From: Butyrivibrio sp.
GTDB lineage: Bacteria; Bacillota; Clostridia; Lachnospirales; Lachnospiraceae
DNA: 64,000 nucleotides
Assembly (NCBI RefSeq): GCF_015056685.1
Contig: NZ_SVFW01000002.1
Span: 1 to 64,000 of the forward strand
Direction: 5' to 3'
Part shown: positions 1 through 8,471 of the stretch, in pieces
How the letters are laid out: every line of letters begins with the position of its first letter
How positions within the stretch are numbered: position 1 is the stretch's first letter
Notes under the pieces: generated by a model
Seen by the model: the letters and a program-made list of their open reading frames with translations, nothing else
The model's database searches: none
What the model was told of the DNA's origin: nothing
Translations under genes and position numbers: made by a program

Positions 1-112
1 ATCCATTTTTTCCGGACAGAATACTCTTTGCGTCAGTAAAATGCATCTTTTCACCATCCATTCTGACTAAGTTAAATGAGCTTTACCCATAACCGTACCA
101 AGTATTTCTGAC
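1..112 (-). pseudogene. Start of an unidentified gene, apparently frameshifted and cut by the window edge
   Basis: On the minus strand an ATG at 112 follows a good ribosome site (GGAG, spacing 4) but is read for only 15 codons (MSEILGTVMGKAHLT) before a stop. Another frame then opens and stays open to the window edge, reading through NLVRMDGEKMHF and later DAKSILSG. This looks like one gene with a frameshift near position 80. Alternatives are a real gene starting at the ATG at 61, which has no ribosome site, or a sequencing error. The family is not recognised. Confidence 0.3.
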
Positions 113-164
113 ATATAACTCCTATCATCTAAAGTATATCATAAACAAAGTCCTTATTTTATAA

Positions 165-1949
165 TTATGAAGCATTAAGCTGAAGTGCTAGTTCTTCCAT
201 AACCAAATCTATATTATTACTTCTTACATACAGTAGTTTTTGGTCTTTTTCTTTTATAGACATAAGTTTGTAATAGGCTGCATGTGAAAGAACTTCTGTG
301 TTACATATGATATAGTCTTTATCTTTTACTGAAGCAGCAGAAAATGTCTTGTTTTCCGAGTTTAAGTATGTCCAATCCGGAAATTCTATTTTCAATTTAC
401 TTTGCCAATTATCGTGACCTCCTATCACTAATACTTTTCTGCCTAGTCTGCTGACATAATCTATATCTGATTTTTTTATATAAGATTTATTTGAATCTCC
501 TTTGCTAATCAGATATACATAATTTCTTAATGCTATTAAATCCTTTGATTCATTTTCATGTTTCTTTATAATTGTTTCTTTTTCTGCTCGAAGTCGGGTA
601 ATTTCTTGAGTTAATGAAGTGACCTGTTCTTCAAAATCATGAAGAGTGTTTTGGAGGAAAATTTTTTCTTTGCTCAGATGTTTTTTCTCTAAAGATAGTG
701 ATTCTTTTTCTTTTTCATAAGAATACTGTTCAAGAGGAGATATACTCTCAAAAAGATCGTTAATATGTCTTTCTAGCTCTGCGATATACTTACACAGTGA
801 TGAAATATGTAAAGCATACCAATAATTTCGTTTATTCCAAGTTGGCATCAGTCCTAATAATTCATTGATTTCGGTGTCATTAAGGTTGTAATGAGCCAGC
901 TTTCTTGGGCTTATACCATACCTAATCATCAACTGTCTAACCATATCACTTTGTGGAGCAGGTGTAACATCTGACGTTGTCGTTGGCATATATATTTGTG
1001 TAGTTGATGATAGTGTTCCATATTCTTTCTTGAATTTTTCCAGGAAATCTTTGTAATATTGAATATTCACATTGTTAGTTGAATGAGTTTCTTGAGTATT
1101 AGATTGATCTACCCAGCAAAACTCATCATTATGTCCAATCATTGAATCTAGCATAATTATCATGTCATAATCAAAGATAAGAGGTAATCCAGTATGATCA
1201 GCAAGAATTAACGATATTGCAACGGTGCACATATTGTTTAGGAATGGTATAGAGTCATTGTCTAAATCTTTATTGACAATATTACGTAGAACATCAGAAT
1301 TTATGTTATCAGATTTTTTAAGAATCTTTTTTATATTTGGGAAGCCAATATCAACAAGCTCAATAAATGATTTGTAAATATCCTCTGACTTTTCAATACG
1401 CATTATTTCAAGCATTGCATTAAGCATACGAGAATATGGGATAAGGTGAGCTCTTAAGGTGCTTTCAAATGCAGTATTTACTTTCATTTTTTTTAAGTAA
1501 AACAAATAGTACTCTGGATGTTCAAGCCATATTTCTTTAAGCCTTATATGGCATCTTTCCTGGTTTACAATTCCATAAATCAAAAAGTAATCAACCTTAA
1601 ATGATTTAGAATAGTCAGAATTCTGCAACGGAGCGAGATACATGGAATAAAAAGTCCTTTTGGTGTCTGAAAGTCTACTATCATTAAGAAAACTTTCTAT
1701 GTTATACGAAGTTGTTAAATCAAATAGCTTTACAAGATCTTCCTCATTAAGAGAAACGCTTCGGAATTTGGAATCAAAAGAGATAAACTTATTACGCAAT
1801 TCAAGTTTTTCAATCGCCTCTGACTTCACAATGTGACTTAGGAAAATGTCTCTGGTTTCCGGAATAGATAAAATTTTCCTTATAAATGCTTTTTTCCCAG
1901 ATACAGAATAATCTAGGCCCTTAAATATAATTTTTTCCTCAATATTCAT
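165..1949 (-). CDS. Uncharacterised coiled-coil protein with C-terminal DUF2325-like domain
   Basis: 594 residues, no signal peptide or membrane segment. The first ~380 residues look all-helical and match nothing I recognise. Residues ~385-470 are a Glu/Lys-rich coiled coil. From ~503 to the end there is a small alpha/beta domain starting KVLVIGGHDNW, with later strands DYIICNTE and KLLYVRSNN, which resembles DUF2325. That family is often found in accessory DNA of Firmicutes and its role is unknown. The start is well supported (GGAGG, spacing 4). The gene is visibly more AT-rich than the genes after 2.4 kb and lies beyond the 3' end of a tRNA gene, so it may belong to an integrated island. 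A nucleic-acid-related role is only a guess. Confidence 0.75.
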   Translation of the reverse strand: MNIEEKIIFKGLDYSVSGKKAFIRKILSIPETRDIFLSHIVKSEAIEKLELRNKFISFDSKFRSVSLNEEDLVKLFDLTTSYNIESFLNDSRLSDTKRTFYSMYLAPLQNSDYSKSFKVDYFLIYGIVNQERCHIRLKEIWLEHPEYYLFYLKKMKVNTAFESTLRAHLIPYSRMLNAMLEIMRIEKSEDIYKSFIELVDIGFPNIKKILKKSDNINSDVLRNIVNKDLDNDSIPFLNNMCTVAISLILADHTGLPLIFDYDMIIMLDSMIGHNDEFCWVDQSNTQETHSTNNVNIQYYKDFLEKFKKEYGTLSSTTQIYMPTTTSDVTPAPQSDMVRQLMIRYGISPRKLAHYNLNDTEINELLGLMPTWNKRNYWYALHISSLCKYIAELERHINDLFESISPLEQYSYEKEKESLSLEKKHLSKEKIFLQNTLHDFEEQVTSLTQEITRLRAEKETIIKKHENESKDLIALRNYVYLISKGDSNKSYIKKSDIDYVSRLGRKVLVIGGHDNWQSKLKIEFPDWTYLNSENKTFSAASVKDKDYIICNTEVLSHAAYYKLMSIKEKDQKLLYVRSNNIDLVMEELALQLNAS

Positions 1950-2128
1950 TATTCCTCCAAAAAATATAAAAATAATAAAGCAAGTGGATAATTAAACGAT
2001 TTGTTCAAGAAGAAACATTAGAATTGTTTAGAACCACAGAAATGCATTATAGAAAAATCAATCTAGAATGTCAATAAAAATTATTTACAACGTCCGCAGC
2101 GTATTGCTTTTTAGTGCAAGATACCGTG

Positions 2129-2269
2129 GGCTATAAGCCATGCATGAACTCGGAAGCAAAGCTTCCTTCGTCGCGGGCTGGCGCCCTATAAAAAAAGATA
2201 CATAAAAGCTCTTTAGTGAGTAAACTCCCATTGAGCTTTTATGTATCTTTTTTTGCATGGCTTGTAGCC
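2129..2269. repeat. Nested palindromic element (closing stem plus internal hairpins)
   Basis: 2129-2144 pairs with 2254-2269 as a 16-bp closing stem with one mismatch. Inside are a 6-bp hairpin (2152-2157 with 2161-2166, loop AAA), a short GGGC/GCCC hairpin (2175-2186) and a perfect 22-bp stem (2190-2211 with 2233-2254, 21-nt loop). The long stem begins with an A run and ends with a T run, so it could stop transcription in both directions. The whole lies 9 bp from the 3' end of tRNA-Arg. It could be a mobile palindromic repeat, an element end or a structured RNA. The rest of the 1950-2277 gap shows nothing else. Confidence 0.6.
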
Positions 2270-2277
2270 TTCACGAA

Positions 2278-2351
2278 TGTTCCCGATGCGATTCGAACGC
2301 ACGACCTTCCGCTTAGGAGGCGGACGCTCTATCCTGCTGAGCTACGGAAAC
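2278..2351 (-). tRNA. tRNA-Arg (anticodon CCT)
   Basis: The minus strand folds as a full cloverleaf: acceptor GTTTCCG/CGGGAAC (one G-U), D arm with AGCTCAGCAGGATAGAG, anticodon stem TCCGC/GCGGA around loop CTCCTAA, T arm with GTTCGAATC, discriminator A. CCT reads AGG codons for arginine. CCA is not encoded. Integrases commonly use the 3' end of such genes, and here that end faces the AT-rich DNA at the start of the window. Confidence 0.95.
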
Positions 2352-2414
2352 ATGCACAAATAATATTAACATAAAGATATTTGTTATTCAAGTGTGTGAC
2401 TAACGTAATATCAA

Positions 2415-2443
2415 AAGACCTCTCGCACGGCGCGGGAGGTCTT
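2415..2443 (-). terminator. Rho-independent terminator of the PAS-GGDEF gene
   Basis: A 12-bp stem (2415-2426 with 2432-2443, one G-U) with a 5-nt loop overlaps the stop codon of the gene to its right and is followed on the minus strand by TTTT. Confidence 0.75.
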
Positions 2444-3311
2444 ATCTTGATGCTTTATGTTGTTTTTTCATTTCGTACATTCTTTTGTCTGCAAGTTCTA
2501 TAAGAGATAGAAGAGAGGTGGTTTCGGAGTAAAGTGCATGTCCAATGGAAGCCTTTACTGAAAATTTGGCGCCATCCAGATTTCTAGGGCTATCAACTGC
2601 TCTGATGAAGCGCTTTTGAAGTAATTCTATCTCATCTTCTGACTGAAGCTGATGAAGTATAACAAATTCATCGCCCCCGTATCTAAATAGCACACAGTTA
2701 TCAGATGCAGCAACAGTAAGGCTTTTACAGATCGACTGCAAAACAAGATTGCCATATTCATGACCGTAGTCGTCATTTACAGTTTTAAAATCATCCAGAT
2801 CTATCATGTATAAAACAAAATCAGTATGATTCTGTTTGTACTGTTCTTCATACTGGAGCGCAATTTCAGTGTAAGCTCTGCGGTTCAAAACACCTGTGAG
2901 CTCATCTGTCTGCGAGAGAGCAGAGAGCCTTGTCTGTTCCTGAACAGCGTCGGTAACATCCAAAAAATAACCAATAAGCCCTACAATCTTTCCGTCAGAA
3001 AAAAGAGGGCACTTGGAAGCTTTTATATTGCGAACTCTTCCCTGAACTATGCATTGTCCGGGGACGTTAAGTACAGATTCTCCGTTACCTATAACCCTGA
3101 GCTCAACATTTCTAAATGGCACAGGATCAATATGCCAACCCATGTCTTCATCAGTTTTACCGATTATTTCATCGACTGATTTTAGATTATAATAATCCAA
3201 AAACATCTGGTTGGCGCCAAGAAATCGTCTGTCTGTGTCCTTCCAGAAGATACCGGCAGGAATCAGAGTCATCAAGTTATTTAGTAAATCAGATTCACTA
3301 ATATGTTCCAT
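2442..3311 (-). CDS. PAS domain diguanylate cyclase (GGDEF)
   Basis: 289 residues, cytoplasmic. A PAS domain fills ~8-120 (PAGIFWKDTDRRFLGAN, ending in GYFLDVTD) and a GGDEF domain fills ~130-289 with the signature LTGVLNRRA and an intact RYGGDEF near residue 214, so it should make cyclic di-GMP from two GTP. The RxxD product-inhibition site expected before the motif is absent (AASD). The PAS domain presumably senses a small ligand or redox state; no cofactor residue is recognisable. It has its own terminator and stands alone between tRNA-Arg and a divergent reductase gene. The ribosome site (AAGAAG) is weak but the start is sound. Confidence 0.88.
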   Translation of the reverse strand: MEHISESDLLNNLMTLIPAGIFWKDTDRRFLGANQMFLDYYNLKSVDEIIGKTDEDMGWHIDPVPFRNVELRVIGNGESVLNVPGQCIVQGRVRNIKASKCPLFSDGKIVGLIGYFLDVTDAVQEQTRLSALSQTDELTGVLNRRAYTEIALQYEEQYKQNHTDFVLYMIDLDDFKTVNDDYGHEYGNLVLQSICKSLTVAASDNCVLFRYGGDEFVILHQLQSEDEIELLQKRFIRAVDSPRNLDGAKFSVKASIGHALYSETTSLLSLIELADKRMYEMKKQHKASR

Positions 3312-3389
3312 AGTCTTCTTATTTTTATCTGGAGAATTACCTACAATAGTAGTTCAGATTAATTTTAGCATGGTAAAGGAGCGCAATTC

Positions 3390-3426
3390 TAAAGAGATTA
3401 TTACATCTTAATAAATAATCTCTTTA
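3390..3426. repeat. 13-bp inverted repeat upstream of the aldo/keto reductase gene
   Basis: 3390-3402 (TAAAGAGATTATT) is perfectly repeated inverted at 3414-3426 with an 11-bp gap. No T run follows on either side, so an operator is more likely than a terminator. It sits about 100 bp upstream of the reductase start. Confidence 0.5.
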
Positions 3427-3527
3427 ATATGACAAAAAAGGATACTAATTGAATATTTGTCTATGATAAAATTTAATAGGGTAGGCTAATAATTTCATAT
3501 TTTTTTATAATGTTCGGAGGGCAAGCG

Positions 3528-4655
3528 ATGGACAATTCTTTTCCACAGATAAAGACCTTTTTTGGTTTTGGATGCATGAGACTTCCTATGAACGGCTCAG
3601 AAGTTGATATTGAGCAGTTCAAAGAAATGACTGATTATTTTATCGATAATGGATTCAACTATTTTGATACAGCACATGGATATATTGATGGAAAGTCAGA
3701 GCTGGCAATAAAGGAGGCTCTTACTAGCAGATATCCAAGAGATAAATATCTTTTAACAGATAAACTCACAGAACCATATTTTCATAAGGAAGAAGATATA
3801 AGACCATTTTTCCAGAGTCAGCTTGATGCATGTGGCGTTGAGTATTTTGACTTCTATCTTATGCATGCTCAGAATGCTACAAATTTTGAGCACTTCAAAA
3901 AATGCAGAGCTTATGAGACAGCATTTGATCTTAAAAAAGAAGGAAAGATCAAGCATGTAGGTCTTTCATTCCATGATAAGCCTGAGGTTCTTGATAAAAT
4001 ACTTACTACATATCCTGACGTTGAGATCGTTCAGATTCAGTTAAACTATGTTGATTATGATGATGCTTCTGTTCAGAGCCGTAAGTGCCTTGAAGTGTGC
4101 AGAAAGCACGGCAAGCCTGGTATCGTTATGGAGCCTGTAAAGGGCGGAAGCCTTATAAAGCTTCCTGACGAGGCACAGAAAGTTTTTGATGAAATGCCAG
4201 CTAAGCTTTCAAATGCAAGCTATGCTATCAGATTTGCTGCAAGCCAGGAGGGAATCCGAGTTGTACTTTCAGGTATGAGCGATATGGCGCAGATGAAAGA
4301 CAACGTATCTTTCATGAAGGATTTCAAACCTCTTTCAGAGGAAGAGATGGGAGCAGTTGCCAAAGTAACAGCTATCTACAAAGGACTTGATATGATTCCT
4401 TGTACAGCATGTCATTATTGCGTAGAGGAAAATCATTGTCCGATGAACATTAAGATCCCTGAATTATTTGCTTGTCTTAATACAAAAAATGTTTTCAATG
4501 ATTGGAACCAGAAAATGTACTATGATCTTTTAACAACAGATGGTGCAGGTAAGGCAAGCGATTGTATAGAATGTGGCGGCTGCGAAAATGTATGTCCACA
4601 GCATTTAGAGATCAGAAATCTTCTTAAAAAAGTTGCATCAGAATTTGAAAAATAA
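3528..4655 (+). CDS. Aldo/keto reductase with C-terminal 4Fe-4S domain
   Basis: 375 residues from the ATG at 3528, chosen because GGAGG lies 7 nt before it; the ATG at 3510 would overlap that site. Residues ~1-280 are an aldo/keto reductase barrel with the usual Asp (NYFDTAHGY), Tyr, Lys (LLTDKL) and His (YLMHAQN) positions. The C-terminal ~90 residues carry two clusters of cysteines, CTACHYCVEENHCP and CIECGGCENVCP, typical of two 4Fe-4S centres. This ferredoxin-fused form is common in anaerobes; the substrate is not known and the iron-sulfur centres suggest electron exchange with ferredoxin. It stands alone, with a hairpin terminator after it. Confidence 0.9.
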   Translation: MDNSFPQIKTFFGFGCMRLPMNGSEVDIEQFKEMTDYFIDNGFNYFDTAHGYIDGKSELAIKEALTSRYPRDKYLLTDKLTEPYFHKEEDIRPFFQSQLDACGVEYFDFYLMHAQNATNFEHFKKCRAYETAFDLKKEGKIKHVGLSFHDKPEVLDKILTTYPDVEIVQIQLNYVDYDDASVQSRKCLEVCRKHGKPGIVMEPVKGGSLIKLPDEAQKVFDEMPAKLSNASYAIRFAASQEGIRVVLSGMSDMAQMKDNVSFMKDFKPLSEEEMGAVAKVTAIYKGLDMIPCTACHYCVEENHCPMNIKIPELFACLNTKNVFNDWNQKMYYDLLTTDGAGKASDCIECGGCENVCPQHLEIRNLLKKVASEFEK

Positions 4656-4674
4656 TCTAAATAAGTTATAAATT

Positions 4675-4710
4675 AAAGAACTCCTTCCAATGTATGGTAA
4701 GGAGTTCTTT
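4675..4710. terminator. Bidirectional terminator between convergent genes
   Basis: A perfect 12-bp stem, 4675-4686 with 4699-4710, with an A run on the left and TTTTTTTC on the right. It serves the reductase gene on the plus strand and the Gld-type ABC operon on the minus strand. Confidence 0.85.
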
Positions 4711-4721
4711 TTTCTTACATT

Positions 4722-6137
4722 TTAATCTGAAATTTCCTGATTGGCTTCGTCAGTACTTTCTTTTCCTAAATTAAGCATTGTGGTGATGAAATCCTCTTTT
4801 AGGGTGGACATTTGGCTTCTGTCAACGAGACCAAGAGTCTCTCCGTTAAGAGTTACAAGGCAGCTGTCGCCGTCAACTCTATAAAGAGAAATTGCCAGAG
4901 AAGTATTAGCTTCATCGTTAAGAACAATAGTGACAGAGAACTCTTCAGTGCCTAGAGCCTTAGTAGAATCAAATTCTTTTACGCTGAGAGAGGTGATGTC
5001 GCTTACGATTGTACTTCCCTCGATTTCATAACCATTAACTGTATAGGTAACGATGTCATCGATTGTTTCAGCATCAATAATGTACTGATCAGAATCTATA
5101 CTTGCTGTGATGGTCTGAACCTGTGATGCAGAGATATCAACAACTGCTGTCGGGCGAAGTGATTCATAATCATAGCCTGTCAGAGTTTCGTAATCCTCAG
5201 CAGTATATGAGTAAATGATCTGTGATTCATCAACTCTTAGATAAATAGTCTCATCATCAATCTTCTTAAAGTACAGATAGTGATCTTCCTCTTCACCAAG
5301 GTCATTGTCGTCTGTAAAGTCAGTGTCGTAGCCATATCCCTTTACATGTATGGTCAGAGAAGGTGCATCAAATCCCCAGTTAGAGAGCTCTTCGTCAGTG
5401 ACACAGTATGTGACGTAATCAGAAAATGTTATATGAGTGAAATATCCCAAAAAGCTTGTGACAAAAGAGTCAGAAAGAGGAAGGTAAGTATCGCCATCCT
5501 TTAAATAATAGTTATAGCTTGTAGTATAGTCATATGTAGCATCTTCCTCATATATCAGCGAAAGGTTACTATCTCCTGTAAGTTCAACGGACTCGATCTG
5601 CTGGTAATAAGGAATCTCATCGTTATCAAGATAGTCATCCTTTTCAGAAGAAAGATACTCTTCAATGTCATCGTCGATAAGATATACAGTTCCGCCGTTT
5701 ATGGAGATATATCTTTTGGAGTCCATAGTTGAAAAAGTTCCGCAGGAGAGAGTAGTTTCTCCATCCGAAGTCACAAATGTGATCTCTGCCTCAGGATCAT
5801 CAAGACCGTACTGGCTGTAATCTTCAACATCCTCAATAATGAAACTCGCATGCACTTCTGCAAAATTTTCTATCAGGTAAGAAATCTCTTCCTGATCTAC
5901 AGGAAAAGAATCATCACCTGAATAAGTCCAGACATCATCAGTTTTTACGAAGTCCAGTGTCTTATCTTCAAAAGTCCATTTTATCTCTGTCAGACTTTCA
6001 GCGTCTGCGGCATAAACAACTTCATCTATAGTTGAAATACTTTCAACATGCTTTTCGACGGCATTTACAATGACTATTCCGCCGATAATAAGCACCAGCA
6101 GTGCACATAATATAATAAGAGTCTTTTTACGCTTCAA
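4722..6137 (-). CDS. DUF4340 domain membrane-anchored protein, last gene of Gld-type ABC operon
   Basis: 471 residues if it starts at the TTG at 6137, which follows GGAGG by 9 nt and overlaps the stop of the preceding gene. An ATG at 6173 would add 12 residues but has no good ribosome site and overlaps that gene by 47 bp. After KRKK comes one membrane helix (~5-25), then an acidic extracellular region of repeated units such as DYSQYGLDDPEAEITF, matching DUF4340. This family regularly follows GldG-like genes and is thought to be the outside part of an ABC-2 complex of unknown substrate. Translation is probably coupled to the upstream gene. Confidence 0.82.
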   Translation of the reverse strand: MKRKKTLIILCALLVLIIGGIVIVNAVEKHVESISTIDEVVYAADAESLTEIKWTFEDKTLDFVKTDDVWTYSGDDSFPVDQEEISYLIENFAEVHASFIIEDVEDYSQYGLDDPEAEITFVTSDGETTLSCGTFSTMDSKRYISINGGTVYLIDDDIEEYLSSEKDDYLDNDEIPYYQQIESVELTGDSNLSLIYEEDATYDYTTSYNYYLKDGDTYLPLSDSFVTSFLGYFTHITFSDYVTYCVTDEELSNWGFDAPSLTIHVKGYGYDTDFTDDNDLGEEEDHYLYFKKIDDETIYLRVDESQIIYSYTAEDYETLTGYDYESLRPTAVVDISASQVQTITASIDSDQYIIDAETIDDIVTYTVNGYEIEGSTIVSDITSLSVKEFDSTKALGTEEFSVTIVLNDEANTSLAISLYRVDGDSCLVTLNGETLGLVDRSQMSTLKEDFITTMLNLGKESTDEANQEISD

Positions 6138-7608
6138 CTGCTTTTCCCTCCTTCCTTCTTCTGAATACCTCATCTATTCCGTAAACCAGATAGCCAATAG
6201 GAAGGATGAAGATCATTATGATCTTAATACGCTTTGCTGCGGTCTCGCTGATGGTCAGATAGTTGTAGTCAAGAGACTTTGATCTGATTGAGATTGTCTC
6301 CTCTTCGCCGATCATCCATGAAATTGAGTTCATGATAAAGTCCACATTGGCGCCTGAAGAGTAGGAGTTATATCCATCATCCAGCATTACATCAGATGCA
6401 ACCCAGACAAGCTTTCCATCAGTTAACTCACTTGCTACAGATACAGCCAGTGAAAATGGTCCGTCGATATCGCCATCCTCTTTTTCATAGGTCTCAAGTG
6501 AATAGCCTGCAATCTTTGAGAATGAATCAGCAGATGTAGTCAAAAGAGAAGTGACAGTGTAAGAACTTGATGAACTGTCTACTGTCAGGCCTGAAGCGAT
6601 AGGTACAATAACATTGCTCTTTTCATTGATAAGCGCATCTGTAATGTCAGAGGACTCTATTTCAGGTAAAAGAATATACGGCTGGGAGAAAGCATAGTAA
6701 TCCCTGTTTCCTTCTACTACAACACCATCATTTATAGATACGCCAAGGCTTTCGATAATGCCACGAAGGTTAGAAAGATCGGTATCATCCTGAAGAGGAC
6801 CGGATAGAACAAGAAGATGCCCTTCGTTTTCTATATAGTCTTCAAGCATTGTTACTTCTTCAGAAGAAAGATCACTAGTTGGTGAATTTATGAGGATCAT
6901 ATCCGCATCCTCAGGTATTTCATCAACATTTAAAAGAGAAAACTCCTCAGTTTCAATATTTGCTTTTTCAAGGCTGTCAGTGAAAGTTGAAGACAGCTCA
7001 CTTTCTCCGTGTCCTGTAAGGACATAAACCTTAGGGAGATCTTCGGAAACCACATAATCGATAGCTGTAGTTATTTCACTTTCACCATCAAAACTTGAAG
7101 AGGCAGAGCCTGTCATGTAATAACTTGAGGAATCGACTTCATAGATGTCATTGTAGCTGATGAACCTGTATTTATCGCCGCATTCAACCACCAGTGAGTT
7201 GTTGGAAACATAGTCCTCAGTGTACTGCTGTGCAAAAGTAGGATACACATCAGGGTTCTTTTTTACGACAGTGATGTGTTCTGACATATCGTCGTATACA
7301 TCAAGAAGCTTTTCAATTACTGAATCCTCCTGGCCTGACTGAACGATCCAGTAGATAGTCACATCTTTTTCCAGATTGTTTACAACTACCTTGGTTGAGG
7401 AAGTCAGGGAGTAAAGCTGCGCTGCAGATATGTCAAACTGAGTGATAGTTGATGGAAGAGCGCTAAAAAGCACGTTTACACCAATAAGTATCAGAAGGAC
7501 AATAACTGTGATGAGGAAGTTGTAGCTTCCAATCTTTGCAGTCTTACTGGTGAGAGCCTGCTTGTTTTTATTTAGCGCATTATTAAGAGAATTCTTTATG
7601 CTGATCAT
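6127..7608 (-). CDS. GldG-like ABC transporter auxiliary protein
   Basis: 493 residues. One membrane helix near residues 28-50, a long extracellular part, and a second helix near 460-478 followed by a basic tail. The outer part contains a segment resembling GldG/IFT52-like domains (PKVYVLTGHGES near the middle, then MLEDYIENEGHLLVLSGP). In Bacteroidetes GldG works with GldA and GldF; in Firmicutes the same trio exists without gliding and its cargo is unknown. ATG follows GGAGG by 8 nt and overlaps the stop of the permease gene (ATGA), so the operon is translationally coupled. Confidence 0.85.
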   Translation of the reverse strand: MISIKNSLNNALNKNKQALTSKTAKIGSYNFLITVIVLLILIGVNVLFSALPSTITQFDISAAQLYSLTSSTKVVVNNLEKDVTIYWIVQSGQEDSVIEKLLDVYDDMSEHITVVKKNPDVYPTFAQQYTEDYVSNNSLVVECGDKYRFISYNDIYEVDSSSYYMTGSASSSFDGESEITTAIDYVVSEDLPKVYVLTGHGESELSSTFTDSLEKANIETEEFSLLNVDEIPEDADMILINSPTSDLSSEEVTMLEDYIENEGHLLVLSGPLQDDTDLSNLRGIIESLGVSINDGVVVEGNRDYYAFSQPYILLPEIESSDITDALINEKSNVIVPIASGLTVDSSSSSYTVTSLLTTSADSFSKIAGYSLETYEKEDGDIDGPFSLAVSVASELTDGKLVWVASDVMLDDGYNSYSSGANVDFIMNSISWMIGEEETISIRSKSLDYNYLTISETAAKRIKIIMIFILPIGYLVYGIDEVFRRRKEGKAVEA

Positions 7609-8471
7609 CCGTTGTACCTCCTCTTTTCAAGGGCCTGAACACATAAAAACAGGAAAAATACGATTACACTGATGTAATAAACAATTCCTGTAAGGTCGAA
7701 GATTCCGTTTACGAAAACAGAAAATCTCTCAAAGAGGGATATCTTTTTCATAATATTTGGAAGGAGGTTGTTTAAAAGCTCTGAATTAACAAAGTAAACA
7801 ACGACTGAAGCTACGCCGCAAACTACGAAGAGCAGCAGTGCCATGATGTTTGATCTGGTCATGTATCTGATAACAAGAGCAAGAAGGGCTGCGATAACAA
7901 TGAGAGATATAAGAGCGCCAACTGCTGTTGCTGAAACATAGTCAGAGAGGCTTGCGCAAAAATAATTAAAGAGCATGAAAGCAACGCATATTCCTGCGGC
8001 AATTCCCTGTGAATCGGTGAGCGCTGAAATATACATTCCCATGCTTATAAGTGCCATGCCCATAAATATAAATGCGATCATTGAGCCGTATGAAGTAGGC
8101 AGATACACATCCCCAAACTGCGCAAAGATAAGTGGATAAATACAAATAATTATTATTGGAATGAGGAAAACTACAAACAGAGATAAAAACTTTCCGACAA
8201 TAATGTCAGTAGAAGTTATAGGGAGAGAGTACAGAAGCTGATCTGTTTTCTGTTTCTTTTCCTCAGAAATAATTCTCATGGTGAGAATTGGGACTAAAAC
8301 GATAAATATGATCGAGATAAAATCCAGTACATATTCGAAATTCGCAACGGATGCATTGATGTTGTATAAAAGAGCTCCGATTCCTGTGAAAAGGAGCAGA
8401 AAAGCACCAAAGATATAACCTGTCATGCTGTGGTAGAATAGCGAAAGCTCATGCCGTAATACTGCTATCAA
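7605..8471 (-). CDS. ABC-2 type permease, GldF-like
   Basis: 288 residues with about six hydrophobic helices (TGYIFGAFLLLFTGIGALLY first) and the cytoplasmic segment EEKKQKTDQLLYSLPI, which is characteristic of ABC-2 permeases next to GldA-type ATPases. Start is TTG at 8471, 9 nt after GGAGG; it overlaps the ATPase gene by 23 bp. It should form the membrane channel for the ATPase encoded just upstream. The substrate is unknown. Confidence 0.87.
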   Translation of the reverse strand: MIAVLRHELSLFYHSMTGYIFGAFLLLFTGIGALLYNINASVANFEYVLDFISIIFIVLVPILTMRIISEEKKQKTDQLLYSLPITSTDIIVGKFLSLFVVFLIPIIIICIYPLIFAQFGDVYLPTSYGSMIAFIFMGMALISMGMYISALTDSQGIAAGICVAFMLFNYFCASLSDYVSATAVGALISLIVIAALLALVIRYMTRSNIMALLLFVVCGVASVVVYFVNSELLNNLLPNIMKKISLFERFSVFVNGIFDLTGIVYYISVIVFFLFLCVQALEKRRYNG

